A stretch of 64,000 bases of DNA from Angelakisella massiliensis. Lineage in GTDB: Bacteria > Bacillota > Clostridia > Oscillospirales > Ruminococcaceae. The position numbers and the translations under genes are program-made. Of the stretch, positions 34,780 to 44,526 are shown in pieces. The notes under the pieces are model-generated. The model did no database searches, was not told the origin of the DNA, and worked only from the letters and a program-made list of their open reading frames with translations. Where the stretch lies: positions 191,001 to 255,000 of the forward strand of contig NZ_LT629945.1 of assembly GCF_900104675.1 (NCBI RefSeq). The letters run 5' to 3'. The stretch's first letter is position 1. Each line of letters opens with the position of its first letter.

Positions 34780-34855
34780 GTGTAACGTCGCTCCTCTTCT
34801 ATTCTGCAACAGCGCGAAACCGCCGCGCTATGTACCTGATTGACACCGGAGGAAA

Positions 34856-36238
34856 TCACTTTCCCTCCGGCTTTTTCCGGGAATAAAGGCCCCGCTGTTC
34901 CTTGACGGTCTCCCGGGCTCTGGCGATGCACAGGCTGTTTTCCGGCAGGTCCACCGTCACAGTGGAACCGGCAGCGGTATAAGCCCCGTCCCCCAGCTTC
35001 ACCGGCGCCACCAGATTGGTATTGCAGCCGATAAAGCAGTCATCCCCAATAACGGTGCGGTTTTTACCCGTGCCATTATAGTTGACCGTCACCACGCCGC
35101 AGCCGAAATTCACCCGGCTGCCGCAGTCGGTGTCCCCAATATAAGTGAGATGGGACGCATGGACGTCCTTGCCCAGAACAGAGTTTTTCAGCTCCACAAA
35201 GTCCCCGATCTTGGCTCCCGCGCCGATATGGCAGTCGGGGCGCACCTGGGAAAAGGGGCCGATCTGTACATGGTCCTCCAGTACCGAGCGGGTGATCCAA
35301 GTGGCCTTGACCACCGAGCCATCCCCGACTTTTGCATCCTCCAGCATGGAGTTGGGACCGATCACGCAGTTTTCCCCGATCACACAGTTTCCTTTTATCA
35401 CAGTACCCGGGAGGATGGTGGTATCCCGTCCGATCACCGCCTGAGGACTGATGATGACACCGTCGGTGACGGGAATATCCACACCCTGGTCATAAAGACG
35501 GTCAAAAACCATCTCCCGCGCGATATCATTCAGCTGGGCCAGCTGGCGGCGGCTGTTTGCCCCCAGCACCACCCGGGCATCCCCGGCGTCGCAGGCGTCG
35601 GTGCGATAGCCCTTGCCTCTGAGGATGGCCAGCGTATCGGTGAGATACAGCTCCCCCTGGGCATTGGCGGGGGTCAGCTCCTCCAAAGCTTCCAGCAAGG
35701 GGCCGCACTGATACCAGCAGGCTCCGGCGTTGATCTCCCGGACTTGCCGCTGGGCATCATCAGCGTCCCGCTCCTCCACAATGGCCTCCACACCGTTCTC
35801 TCCCCGAATGATGCGGCCATATCCAAAAGGATCATCCACTACGGCGGAGACCACCGTCATGGCATTGCCCTGCTCCTTGTGCTGCCGGTAAGCTTTCTCA
35901 ATCACCTCCGGGAACAGAAAGGGGGCGTCCCCGAAGAGGACCAGCAGATCCTCCCCCAGATGTGCCCGGATAAAATCCGCCGCGCAGCGGACCGCGTGGC
36001 CGGTACCCAGGCGCTCCCGCTGCTCCACGGTAGCGATTTCCTCCGGCAGGATCCCACGGACATCCTCCGCGCCCTTTCCCACCACGACACAAAGCTCACC
36101 TACACCAGCTCCGGCGCAGTTGTCCAGCACCCAGCGAAGCATGGGCTGAAACAGCACCTGACAAAGAACTTTCGAGCTTTTGGAACGCATCCGTTTGCCG
36201 TCTCCGGCAGCCAGGATCAGTCCGCAGGTATGATTCAT
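34856..36238 (-). CDS. glmU: Bifunctional GlcNAc-1-P uridyltransferase / GlcN-1-P acetyltransferase
   Basis: 460-aa enzyme making UDP-GlcNAc for cell wall. N-terminal pyrophosphorylase domain (LILAAGDGKRMRS, GTGHAVRC, LFGDAPFL) then a C-terminal left-handed beta-helix of hexapeptide repeats (VIGRDTTILPGTVIKGNCVIGENCVIGPN) with the acetyl-CoA region YNGTGKNRTVIGDDCFIGCNTNLVAPV. First gene of glmU-prs-pth-mfd, a conserved Firmicutes order. Confidence 0.97.
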   Translation of the reverse strand: MNHTCGLILAAGDGKRMRSKSSKVLCQVLFQPMLRWVLDNCAGAGVGELCVVVGKGAEDVRGILPEEIATVEQRERLGTGHAVRCAADFIRAHLGEDLLVLFGDAPFLFPEVIEKAYRQHKEQGNAMTVVSAVVDDPFGYGRIIRGENGVEAIVEERDADDAQRQVREINAGACWYQCGPLLEALEELTPANAQGELYLTDTLAILRGKGYRTDACDAGDARVVLGANSRRQLAQLNDIAREMVFDRLYDQGVDIPVTDGVIISPQAVIGRDTTILPGTVIKGNCVIGENCVIGPNSMLEDAKVGDGSVVKATWITRSVLEDHVQIGPFSQVRPDCHIGAGAKIGDFVELKNSVLGKDVHASHLTYIGDTDCGSRVNFGCGVVTVNYNGTGKNRTVIGDDCFIGCNTNLVAPVKLGDGAYTAAGSTVTVDLPENSLCIARARETVKEQRGLYSRKKPEGK

Positions 36239-36669
36239 CAGCAGGCTCCCTTCTGTCTGAACCCCCGCTTCGGGGAAAGACCAAGCAAAATACCGGAGAC
36301 GCGAAAAACGGCTCCGTTAAACGTTTCAATCATCTATATGCAGCCAAACCGGCGTTCAGCTGTGTTAATACATCAATATGCTTATATTATGGCAACTTTT
36401 GCCCCTGATTGCAACCCCCAGACAGGGACTTTTGAAGGGGGAACGGAATCTTCATTCATTTTCCATGACTTTTTCTCCCCTTGGGAAAAGGAAATCCATC
36501 TTTTCACTAAATTTTGATTGTTTGTCCATAAAAAAGCAAGGTTTTTACTGGTATTTTTAAATGCCATTTGCTATAATATGCAGTGAATGTAGGACGCCGG
36601 TTTTTCTAACGGTAGAGCCGGAATAAAAGCGGCGGCTGGCATCGAAAAAATTAGGAGGTACCAAAAGAC
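36239..36669 (+). promoter_or_regulatory. Divergent glmU/ppdK intergenic region with ppdK -10 element
   Basis: 430 bp without a gene. A TATAAT at 36572-36577 is 92 nt before ppdK; the -35 is poor. The ppdK ribosome site is TTAGGAGGTACC. No riboswitch or clear operator was recognised. Confidence 0.5.
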
Positions 36670-39303
36670 ATGAGCAAGAAATTCGTTTACATGTTCTCCG
36701 AGGGCAACGGCTCCATGCGTGAGCTGTTGGGCGGCAAGGGCGCCAACCTGGCTGAAATGACCAGACTTGGCATGCCTGTTCCTCAGGGCTTCACCGTAAC
36801 CACCGAGGCCTGCACCCAGTATTATGCCGATGGCAAAAAGATCAGCGATGAGATCCAGGCTGAGATCTACAAGAATATGGCTGAGCTGGAGAAGATCTCC
36901 GGCAAGAAGTTCGGCGACAAGGAAAACCCCCTGCTGGTTTCCGTTCGTTCCGGCGCCCGCGCTTCCATGCCCGGTATGATGGACACCATCCTGAACCTGG
37001 GCCTCAATGACGAGGTTGTGGAGAGCTTCGCCAAGAAGACCAACAACCCCCGTTTCGCTTATGACTCCTACCGCCGCTTCATCCAGATGTATTCCGACGT
37101 CGTTATGGAAGTGGGCAAGGGCTACTTCGAGAAGCTCATCGACGAGATGAAGGAGAAGAAGGGCGTCAAGCTGGACACCGAGCTGGACGCTGACGATCTC
37201 AAGGAGCTGGCTCGCCTGTTCAAGGAGGAGTTCAAGGCCAAGAAGGGCTTCGACTTCCCCTCCGATCCCAAGGAGCAGCTGATGGGCGCCATCATGGCCG
37301 TGTTCCGCAGCTGGGACAACCCCCGCGCCATCTACTACAGAAGAATGAACGACATCCCCTCCTCCTGGGGTACTGCCGTTAACGTCCAGATGATGGTCTT
37401 CGGCAACACCGGCGATACTTCCGGTACCGGCGTGGCCTTCACCCGTAACCCCGCCACCGGCGAGAAGAAGCTGTTCGGCGAGTTCCTGATGAACGCTCAG
37501 GGCGAAGACGTGGTGGCCGGCGTCCGTACTCCCCAAACCATCGATCAGCTGAAGGAGATCATGCCTGAGGCTTACGAGCAGTTTGTGGACATCTGCGGCA
37601 AGCTGGAGAAGCACTACAGAGATATGCAGGATATGGAGTTCACCATTGAGGACAAGAAGCTCTATATGCTCCAGACCCGTAACGGCAAGCGTACCGCTAC
37701 CGCCGCTCTCCAGATCGCCTGCGACCTGGTTGACGAGGGTATGATCTCTGAGCAGGAAGCTGTTCTGATGGTAGACCCCAAGCAGCTGGACGCTCTGCTC
37801 CATCCCCAGTTTGACGCTGCCGCTCTGAAGGCTGCCAAGCCCATCGGCACCGCTCTCCCCGCTTCCCCCGGCGCTGCCTGCGGCCGCGTGGTGTTCACCG
37901 CTGAAGAGGCTGTGGAAATGGCCGAGAAGGGTGAGAAGGTTGTTCTGGTCCGTCTGGAGACCTCTCCTGAGGACATCCATGGTATGGACGTTTCCGAGGG
38001 TATCCTCACCGTCCGCGGTGGTATGACCTCCCACGCCGCTGTTGTTGCCCGTGGTATGGGTACCTGCTGCGTTTCCGGCTGCGGCGAGATCAAGATGAAC
38101 GAGGAAGAGGGCTACTTCGAGCTGGCCGGCAGAACCATCAAGAGAGGCGACTACATCTCTCTGGACGGCACCACCGGTAACATCTACGGTGAAGCCATCC
38201 CCACCGTTCCCGCTTCCATCACCGGCAACTTCGGCCGTCTGATGGCTTGGGCTGACAAGTATCGTGACCTGGGTGTCCGCACCAATGCCGATACCCCCAG
38301 AGATGCCAAGAAGGCTGCCGAGTTCGGCGCCGAGGGCATCGGTCTGTGCCGTACCGAGCACATGTTCTTTGATGCTGACCGTATCCCCGCTATGCGCGAG
38401 ATGATCGTTTCCGAGACTGTGGAGCAGAGAGAGAAGGCTCTGGCCAAGCTGCTGCCCATGCAGAGAGGCGACTTCGAGGCTCTGTACGAGGCTATGGAAG
38501 GCAAGGCTGTCACCATCCGCTTCCTGGATCCTCCGCTCCATGAGTTCCTGCCCACCGCTGAGGAGGACATCGTTGCTCTGGCCAAGGAGATGAACATGAC
38601 CGTTGAGGCTCTGAAGGCTGTTATCGCCTCCCTCCACGAGTTCAACCCCATGATGGGTCACCGCGGCTGCCGTCTGGCTGTCACCTATCCCGAGATTGCC
38701 GCTATGCAGACCCGCGCTGTCATCGAGGCTGCTGTCAACGTTCAGAAGAAGCATCCTGAGTGGAACATCGAGCCTGAGATCATGATCCCCCTGGTTGGCG
38801 AGATCAAGGAGCTGGCTTATGTCAAGGGTGTTGTGGTTGAGACCGCTGACAAGGTTCTGGCCGAGGCTGGCATCACCATGAAGTACCATGTTGGTACCAT
38901 GATCGAGATCCCCCGTGCTGCTCTGACCGCTGACGAGATTGCCACCGAGGCTGAATTCTTCTCCTTCGGTACCAACGACCTGACTCAGATGACCTTCGGC
39001 TTCTCCCGTGACGACGCCGGCAAGTTCCTGGGCGCTTACTATGACAAGAAGATCTACGAGCAGGATCCCTTTGCTCGTCTGGATCAGAAGGGCGTTGGCA
39101 AGCTGGTTGACATGGCTGCTCAGCTGGGCCGTAAGACCCGTCCCGACATCCACCTGGGTGTCTGCGGCGAGGTTGGCGGTGATCCTTCCTCCGTGGAGTT
39201 CTTCCACAAGGTTGGCCTGACCTATGTCTCCTGCTCTCCCTACCGTGTGCCGATCGCTCGTCTGGCTGCCGCTCAGGCTGCCATCAAGAACCCCCGCAAG
39301 TAA
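36670..39303 (+). CDS. ppdK: Pyruvate, phosphate dikinase
   Basis: 877-aa glycolytic/gluconeogenic enzyme interconverting pyruvate + ATP + Pi with PEP + AMP + PPi, giving PPi-linked glycolysis in many Clostridia. Nucleotide-binding domain first (LLGGKGANLAEMTRLGMPVPQGFTVTTEAC; SVRSGARASMPGMMDTILN), then the swivelling phosphohistidine domain (GGMTSHAAVVARGMGTCCVSG, catalytic His) and the C-terminal PEP barrel ending in HLGVCGEVGGDPSS with the catalytic Cys. Codon use is strongly biased (CTG, AAG, GCT), as in very highly expressed genes. A 942-codon open antisense frame is a by-product of this bias. Confidence 0.98.
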   Translation: MSKKFVYMFSEGNGSMRELLGGKGANLAEMTRLGMPVPQGFTVTTEACTQYYADGKKISDEIQAEIYKNMAELEKISGKKFGDKENPLLVSVRSGARASMPGMMDTILNLGLNDEVVESFAKKTNNPRFAYDSYRRFIQMYSDVVMEVGKGYFEKLIDEMKEKKGVKLDTELDADDLKELARLFKEEFKAKKGFDFPSDPKEQLMGAIMAVFRSWDNPRAIYYRRMNDIPSSWGTAVNVQMMVFGNTGDTSGTGVAFTRNPATGEKKLFGEFLMNAQGEDVVAGVRTPQTIDQLKEIMPEAYEQFVDICGKLEKHYRDMQDMEFTIEDKKLYMLQTRNGKRTATAALQIACDLVDEGMISEQEAVLMVDPKQLDALLHPQFDAAALKAAKPIGTALPASPGAACGRVVFTAEEAVEMAEKGEKVVLVRLETSPEDIHGMDVSEGILTVRGGMTSHAAVVARGMGTCCVSGCGEIKMNEEEGYFELAGRTIKRGDYISLDGTTGNIYGEAIPTVPASITGNFGRLMAWADKYRDLGVRTNADTPRDAKKAAEFGAEGIGLCRTEHMFFDADRIPAMREMIVSETVEQREKALAKLLPMQRGDFEALYEAMEGKAVTIRFLDPPLHEFLPTAEEDIVALAKEMNMTVEALKAVIASLHEFNPMMGHRGCRLAVTYPEIAAMQTRAVIEAAVNVQKKHPEWNIEPEIMIPLVGEIKELAYVKGVVVETADKVLAEAGITMKYHVGTMIEIPRAALTADEIATEAEFFSFGTNDLTQMTFGFSRDDAGKFLGAYYDKKIYEQDPFARLDQKGVGKLVDMAAQLGRKTRPDIHLGVCGEVGGDPSSVEFFHKVGLTYVSCSPYRVPIARLAAAQAAIKNPRK

Positions 39304-39398
39304 GAATCCCACCGCTTGCCATAGGATCTGATCAGGTGGGAACCCAGATTCCATCGCTGTGGTATGATTTGACCGTGGAGGTTGCTGTCTAAACACCA

Positions 39399-39443
39399 AA
39401 ACCCCCGTACATTGCCCAAATGGTAATGTACGGGGGTTTTTTT
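39399..39443. terminator. Strong terminator after ppdK
   Basis: 15-bp stem AAACCCCCGTACATT (39399-39413)/AATGTACGGGGGTTT (39425-39437 onward) followed by a T-run. It lies between convergent ppdK and the FUSC gene and can serve both. Confidence 0.9.
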
Positions 39444-39463
39444 ATATTCTCTCTTTTTCTTTG

Positions 39464-40531
39464 TTATTCACTTTCCGGCATTGGAAGAAATCTGATCGCC
39501 ACCAGTTGGTGGAAAATCGCTGCGAAGACCAGGCCAAATGTCACTCCCAGCAGCGTATCCACGATGCGCAGCATAACCGCACCTGTAAGCCCATAGATTT
39601 CGGTTGCCAGCATCAGCGCGCCAAAGCAGTTCATGGCCGTCTTGTACCGATAGTCAGTACAGAAACCCAAGCATAGTCCTCCCAATGGCCCCATCAACGG
39701 ATGCAGGGCTTCCGGCATTACAAGATAGAAAATGAAAAATCCACAGCAGCCTGCGACTGCGCCTACGATTCTCTGCCAAAAACGGGGGAAGGCATTACCA
39801 CGATAGGGATATTCCGACAGCAGCGACGCACAGGCAAAACCCATCCACATAAACCGCTGTACACCAAAGGCCTGCCCGGCAGTCAACACCAGGCTCACCC
39901 CAAGGGCCATGCGCAGCTGCCACAGGAAGATGGGGGCAGACAACTCAGATTCCCGCACCACTTGACGAAAACGAGTTGTTTTGTGCTGGTGCCGATGCTT
40001 GGCAAACAGGATTGCTCCACAGATCAAATAGCCCACCAGCGCCAAGAGTCCACGTCGTACCAGAGCCTCTCCAGCCACAGGGTTGCCTGTCAGGTAGATG
40101 TAGGCAAAGCTGTATAAACCGCCATTGCCCATTTCGGGCCGCTGGGTGGTCATAAAAAGCACAGCGAAAAAAGCCGCAAAGTGCAGTAGAATCAAAAAGA
40201 CCGGCGGGAGCACCGCCGCTATGCTGGGTACAAACACCAGAATCGCCAGCACCGCTGCCAGGGTTACAAGGGAGTCCCCAATGTGGTACTGGAAATTGAC
40301 GAAACGAATCCCCAGCATCATGCAGAACAAGGCCACGGCCAGAGGGGTGTTGTCGGCACCAAAGACACCGGACAGCACACTGATAAATACAATGGCAAAA
40401 GCAACGATCAGCGCTGAGCGTACTGCTATGGCAGTCCAATAATATGTTTTTTCCTGTCTTGTGCTGCAAGCCGCAATTTTCCCTTTGAGTATGGAGGGGT
40501 CCATCTGCAGCGCATTATAAAATTTCATCAT
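39464..40531 (-). CDS. FUSC family membrane protein (aromatic acid/fusaric acid exporter-like)
   Basis: 355-aa membrane protein with about ten hydrophobic helices in two blocks separated by a short cytosolic segment (CGAILFAKHRHQHKTTRFRQVVRESELSAPIF), the FUSC_2-like arrangement. Block 2 contains LRMALGVSLVLTAGQAFG... RFMWMGFACASLLSEYPYRGNAFPRFWQRIVGAVAG, typical of the family. It probably exports weak aromatic acids or other toxic compounds; the substrate is unknown. ATG at 40531 overlaps the end of the marR gene by 17 nt, so both are translated from one mRNA. Confidence 0.87.
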   Translation of the reverse strand: MMKFYNALQMDPSILKGKIAACSTRQEKTYYWTAIAVRSALIVAFAIVFISVLSGVFGADNTPLAVALFCMMLGIRFVNFQYHIGDSLVTLAAVLAILVFVPSIAAVLPPVFLILLHFAAFFAVLFMTTQRPEMGNGGLYSFAYIYLTGNPVAGEALVRRGLLALVGYLICGAILFAKHRHQHKTTRFRQVVRESELSAPIFLWQLRMALGVSLVLTAGQAFGVQRFMWMGFACASLLSEYPYRGNAFPRFWQRIVGAVAGCCGFFIFYLVMPEALHPLMGPLGGLCLGFCTDYRYKTAMNCFGALMLATEIYGLTGAVMLRIVDTLLGVTFGLVFAAIFHQLVAIRFLPMPESE

Positions 40532-40958
40532 CGGTATTCCGTTGTCCTTTCTCAATATGTGCGGCCAGTTTATCCGCATAATACATAAACGCCTCAAAGT
40601 CTTCGCCGGAACTTCTCCATAAATCATAGAAGGGCTGCAGGATGCTTTCATACCCCTTCCTTAATTCTTCAAGACCGGTTTCTGTGAGAAACAGTTGGTA
40701 GCTCCGCTCATCTTTTGTTTGTTTCTGTTTGCGGATGCAGTTTTTTTCATACAGCGCTTTGAGGCAGCGGCTTACCGCTTCTTTCTTCATACCGCTGTTT
40801 TTTCCCAGCAAAACGGGTGTATTTTCTTCGGGCCGCAAATACAGATGAGCCAAAAGTTCACATTCGCTGACGGTCAATGCAGATTTGTGTATGGGCAGCA
40901 GGGCGCGCATGATCTTTTGCATCTGCTGCTGATAATGCATCATATCTGTCCATTCCAT
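40515..40958 (-). CDS. MarR family transcriptional regulator
   Basis: 147-aa winged-helix regulator. The DNA-binding core is LTVSECELLAHLYLRPEENTPVLLGKNSGMKKEAVSRCLKALYEKNCIRKQKQTKDERSYQLFLTETG (about residues 28-97, wing at KDERSY). It is coupled to the FUSC pump and faces its own promoter with an inverted repeat, so it likely represses the pair until a phenolic-type ligand binds. Confidence 0.92.
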   Translation of the reverse strand: MEWTDMMHYQQQMQKIMRALLPIHKSALTVSECELLAHLYLRPEENTPVLLGKNSGMKKEAVSRCLKALYEKNCIRKQKQTKDERSYQLFLTETGLEELRKGYESILQPFYDLWRSSGEDFEAFMYYADKLAAHIEKGQRNTDDEIL

Positions 40959-40979
40959 GGATATTCCTCCTGTATGTAG

Positions 40980-41020
40980 TTAACTTTGTTAATTATATGC
41001 TTGAAAATCTTATTTGTCAA
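40980..41020 (-). promoter_or_regulatory. Promoter and operator of marR-FUSC
   Basis: On the minus strand TTGACA (41015-41020) and TATAAT (40992-40997) with a 17-bp spacer form a perfect consensus promoter. The inverted repeat TTAAC-AAA-GTTAA (40980-40992) touches the -10 and the start site, a standard repressor position. Confidence 0.8.
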
Positions 41021-41453
41021 TAGATCTTTTGACAGCATGAAACATTGCAGGTTCTCTTTTGGAGGCGGAGGGCTCTTGAATCTAAGGTGAAAAGATCATT
41101 TTCCTTAAAGTGACGCTCATTGGTTTCATGTATTTTTTCGGCCTTTTGAAAGCCCCTGGCTATTTTTCTCTTTCAGGGAAACTGTCCTAACTTTTCTTCC
41201 CGATTTCGGCAATGAAATACCACTTGTATCTCTGCCTTGGCTCTCGGAAATAAAACAGCAGTAAAAAGAGCACCTCCATACTGTGTGTATGAAAGTGCTC
41301 TTTTGAGGTTTGATTCTGTATTCTCCGCCCGGTCCGAAGCTTTTTATCCCATCCCAGTCTCTTTTGGGCGCAATTTCCTGTATCGGTTTGCAGTCTTTTT
41401 GCTTCACAGAAACCCTCAGCCTGCCAAAAATGGGTACAGCATGGGAACTGATC
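41021..41453. terminator. Gene-free stretch with terminator 41264-41304
   Basis: No gene is supported. A hairpin with arms AAAAGAGCAC (41264-41273) and GTGCTCTTTT (41295-41304) is a probable terminator for the cheY-like gene on the minus strand. Confidence 0.65.
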
Positions 41454-41822
41454 TTATTGGTCTGCAAAAGCCGTTTCCACCGCCTGCAGAAGCTGCTCCC
41501 GTTCAAAGGGCTTATACACAAAGCCTTTTGCACCGATATCCTTGGCTTCATTGACTGTATCGTCATAGGCCAGAGAGGAAACCATCAGAACGCGGGCATC
41601 GGCGTGAGCCTGCAGCAGCAGCCGGGCTGCCTGTAAACCATCCATTCCCGGCATTACAATGTCCATCGTCACCAAATCCGGTTGGGTAGTCTCATACATA
41701 GCCAAGGCGTCTTCGCCATTCTGGCAGCAGGCAACTACCTGATAATCTGTTCCAGACAGCATTTCCTGTAATTGCAGCTGAGCAATTCTGGAATCATCAA
41801 CAACCATAATTTTCTTTGGCAT
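41454..41822 (-). CDS. CheY-like single-domain response regulator
   Basis: 122-aa receiver domain without output domain. Acidic pocket D9/D10, phospho-acceptor D54 (DLVTMDIVMPGMDG), Ser/Thr in MVSSLAYDD and the conserved lysine in YKPFE are all present, so it should be phosphorylated. AGGAGG lies 9 nt before ATG 41822. It follows a CheX-type phosphatase gene, which would dephosphorylate it; no histidine kinase is nearby. Confidence 0.94.
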   Translation of the reverse strand: MPKKIMVVDDSRIAQLQLQEMLSGTDYQVVACCQNGEDALAMYETTQPDLVTMDIVMPGMDGLQAARLLLQAHADARVLMVSSLAYDDTVNEAKDIGAKGFVYKPFEREQLLQAVETAFADQ

Positions 41823-41889
41823 CTCTGTGGCCCTCCTGTTTTGGTCTTTTTTATTTTGAGTTCCGGTATGTACAACATCGCAAGCAGTA

Positions 41890-42372
41890 TCAGCAAGGCA
41901 TAATGGAATTTTTCTCTTCATTGGGCGGCAGCCCCACGCAAATCAGCTGCATACTTCCATCCTTTTCGCTGTTATAGGTAAGAATATGCCGGCAGCTGGA
42001 TTTTGACTCCGGAATGAACTTTCCCGGACGAAACCGGGGCGTTTGAAATCGGGATGGGATATGGGCGATTTGAAAAAATCCGGCAGCGACTCTGCCGCAA
42101 AGCACATTAAAATACTCCGTTGCCACGTCTTCAATATCCTGGCTGGTTACTGTTTCCTGTTTCATCACATTTTGAGCCAGTCTGACCAATAGCGCCATAT
42201 CCGCATGCAGCAGCAGCGCCGCACGATGCTCTCCTTCCAATACTGTGTGAACAGTACAAACATTTTCTGAAAGTCCTACATCATCCTTCATCAGCTGAAT
42301 ACCTGCAAAACATTTGGTAATATCCTGCATGGACCGATCTAATACGCAGTGAACCTCCTGATGGATAGACAT
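41890..42372 (-). CDS. CheX/CheC-like CheY-P phosphatase
   Basis: 160-aa protein with the CheC/CheX/FliY phosphatase fold. The active-site pattern D-x3-E-x2-N is intact in EDVATEYFNVLCGRV (D82, E86, N89); the second half repeats the strand-helix pattern and ends in a short tail. The start at MSIHQEV follows AGGGGGAGGG by 8 nt. Located between the fapA-like gene (100 nt upstream) and the cheY-like gene, probably one operon. Confidence 0.82.
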   Translation of the reverse strand: MSIHQEVHCVLDRSMQDITKCFAGIQLMKDDVGLSENVCTVHTVLEGEHRAALLLHADMALLVRLAQNVMKQETVTSQDIEDVATEYFNVLCGRVAAGFFQIAHIPSRFQTPRFRPGKFIPESKSSCRHILTYNSEKDGSMQLICVGLPPNEEKNSIMPC

Positions 42373-42471
42373 ACAGACTTCCCTCCCCCTGTTTAATGGA
42401 ATTACCGCTTGAAAGCGGATAGCTTTGGCACAAACGCTTTTAAATTGTCGGCGGAGCAAATTGGAGACTGT

Positions 42472-44097
42472 TTACAGGTAACCGACCCACCCGTTTTTCA
42501 GTCCTACAGCACAGTTCTGCCGCAGCGCATCAACCGTCATCGTATCATGACCAATGGTAACATTCGTACCTGGATAGACCGTACGGCAGTAAAAGCATCC
42601 TATATTTTCTTCTTCATCATGGGCCGAGCTGAGCAAAGCTTCCAGTTCCTTTTCAAATTTCTCCAGCTTCATTTCGGCCACATACTGGTTCAAATGCAGT
42701 TTGGAAAGTTTCTGGTCCCGCTGGGGGCTTTTAGGCTGCCGTTCCAGCGCTGCCAGGTCCTTGTTGATGGTTTCCAGCTCCTTGAGCAGCTGGATTTTTT
42801 GGGCCTCCTCACAGGGTTTTCCGCCCAAAATCACATGAGTGCACCGTTCCGTTTTAGTACCCACGATGGCGGCGATAACATCCTGAGCCGCACGAATGGT
42901 GCCTCCAATCAAAACACCCCGTCCGGTGGATACCTGCACCGTGCCATTGCAATATACCTCGCAGTTGATCATACAGTCTGCGTAAACATTTTTCTCCCCG
43001 TAAACGGTACACTGTTCCAGATACTTGGCATAGATACACTGATGCGCGTGAAGCACCGCACGCCCCTGTCCCTGCACACCGCTGGAAACAATGATGTTTT
43101 CTCCGGCTTCCACGGAACAGCCTTCCATCACGCCGTCAATCTGAACATTTCCTATGGCGCGGATGGAAAAACCGGTGGAAAGATCCCCGTGGATATGAAT
43201 ATCTCCCAAAAAGTTTATTACTCTTGGATGTTCCAGCTCCTGTTGGGAAATATGCAGCACCGGCTTGACCTGAAAACATCTTCCGCTAAATCCCAGATGG
43301 CCGGGCTGACTGGCCACCAGAAACCTGCCGTCAGCGGAAAGCTGCGTATTGCGGCCCTGAGGCGGCTGAGCGCTGCATCCCATTTGGGCTGCAATGACCT
43401 CCCCTGTCACTGTTCTGCCGGGAACGCCTGCGGTGGGCGGGAAAATCTCACAGATCACCTCTCCCTGGCGGATATCCTGCACCAGATGCAGATCCTCATA
43501 ATCCATCTGATCCAGCTGTTCCACATGAACATAAGTGCTCTGCTCATATGTTCGGGGATAATGCTCCTCCACATATCCATCTCTGCCTGGAACCGGCATG
43601 GTTCCGGTTGCAATGAGGAAAAGATAAAAATACCGGTTGGACATCAGCTGCAGCCGTTCCAGCGTTCCCGACTTGATCCCACTGACCACTCCATGGGCAG
43701 ACAGCTGCTGTTGGATTTCTTCCTTGCTTTGCTGATGCTCCATCCCCACCGGAGGGAAAAACAGCAGCCAGGCAGCCATTTTATCACTGGAAACAAAAAT
43801 AAAGGACCCTTCCTCCAGCTGCACCGTCCTCTTTTGCTGGCACTGGAAAAAAATCTCTCTCAAGCGTTCCTGAGCGGCATAATCGATCAAAAAGGTCAGG
43901 CGCTTCATTTCCTCCTTCAGATCCTTCACCGGCAGAGAAACTCCCTGGGGAATGCCGGAAGCCAGATTCAAGCGCAGAGGCAGCTGAGCACAGCAATCAC
44001 CAGCCCAAAGCACCCTCAGCTTGTTCAGCCCGTGGTTCGGGGGAAATGTCAGCTCATATCTCTCCTGCTCCATAGGGCAGCTTTCCATCTGAGCCAT
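42472..44097 (-). CDS. FapA family protein (DUF342)
   Basis: 541-aa protein. The N-terminal half contains the YEDLHLVQDIRQGEVICEIFPPTAGVPGRTVTGEVI segment typical of FapA/DUF342; residues about 270-440 form a right-handed beta-helix of short repeats (INFLGDIHIHGDLSTGFSIRAIGNVQIDGVMEGCSVEAGENIIVSSGVQGQGRAVLHA); a coiled coil (QLLKELETINKDLAALERQ) follows. FapA acts in flagellar or polar assembly in some bacteria; no flagellar genes are in view, so its role with CheX/CheY here is open. ATG chosen for GGAGGGACGACT. Confidence 0.85.
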   Translation of the reverse strand: MAQMESCPMEQERYELTFPPNHGLNKLRVLWAGDCCAQLPLRLNLASGIPQGVSLPVKDLKEEMKRLTFLIDYAAQERLREIFFQCQQKRTVQLEEGSFIFVSSDKMAAWLLFFPPVGMEHQQSKEEIQQQLSAHGVVSGIKSGTLERLQLMSNRYFYLFLIATGTMPVPGRDGYVEEHYPRTYEQSTYVHVEQLDQMDYEDLHLVQDIRQGEVICEIFPPTAGVPGRTVTGEVIAAQMGCSAQPPQGRNTQLSADGRFLVASQPGHLGFSGRCFQVKPVLHISQQELEHPRVINFLGDIHIHGDLSTGFSIRAIGNVQIDGVMEGCSVEAGENIIVSSGVQGQGRAVLHAHQCIYAKYLEQCTVYGEKNVYADCMINCEVYCNGTVQVSTGRGVLIGGTIRAAQDVIAAIVGTKTERCTHVILGGKPCEEAQKIQLLKELETINKDLAALERQPKSPQRDQKLSKLHLNQYVAEMKLEKFEKELEALLSSAHDEEENIGCFYCRTVYPGTNVTIGHDTMTVDALRQNCAVGLKNGWVGYL

Positions 44098-44526
44098 AGT
44101 CGTCCCTCCTTTCTTCCCAGCTTGTTTCCATAGACAGCATCTTTTGGTTTTCCAAGTATCTGCAGTTCTGTTCCCGCTTTGTAATATGTTTTTTCTATCA
44201 CAAAGATCATCTACAAGCAATATCGGCTGAATTGTGAATAAGTTTAGTCATTTTTAAGTCATTATGGAAAATATTGTTTTTTTGTCAACCTTTTTACAAG
44301 TTTAACCAGTTGATAAAAATGGTACTCTGGAAGAGCATTCTGGAGCAATAAAAAAATCTGATCATCAGACTGTAGAAAACCTGGTTTAGGAAGCAACTGT
44401 TATGGGAGCAGTTTTTTTGAGGTCAGCTGGCCCTTTCTTTCCGAATCTGTTATAATAATAACAATCAGTAATGAACCAAAACTCTCACCCTGCCGCAGAG
44501 TTTGAAAAGAAGTTGGAGGCTATACC
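44098..44526 (+). promoter_or_regulatory. Divergent fapA/merR intergenic region
   Basis: A+T-rich, 430 bp, no gene. TATAAT at 44451-44456 is a likely -10 for merR, with no good -35. No clear promoter for fapA was found by eye. Confidence 0.45.

Noticed and set aside
36571-39399. 942-codon minus-strand frame across ppdK
   Set aside because: Product is Leu/Gly/His-rich with no domain. It is the mirror of the strong codon bias of ppdK.
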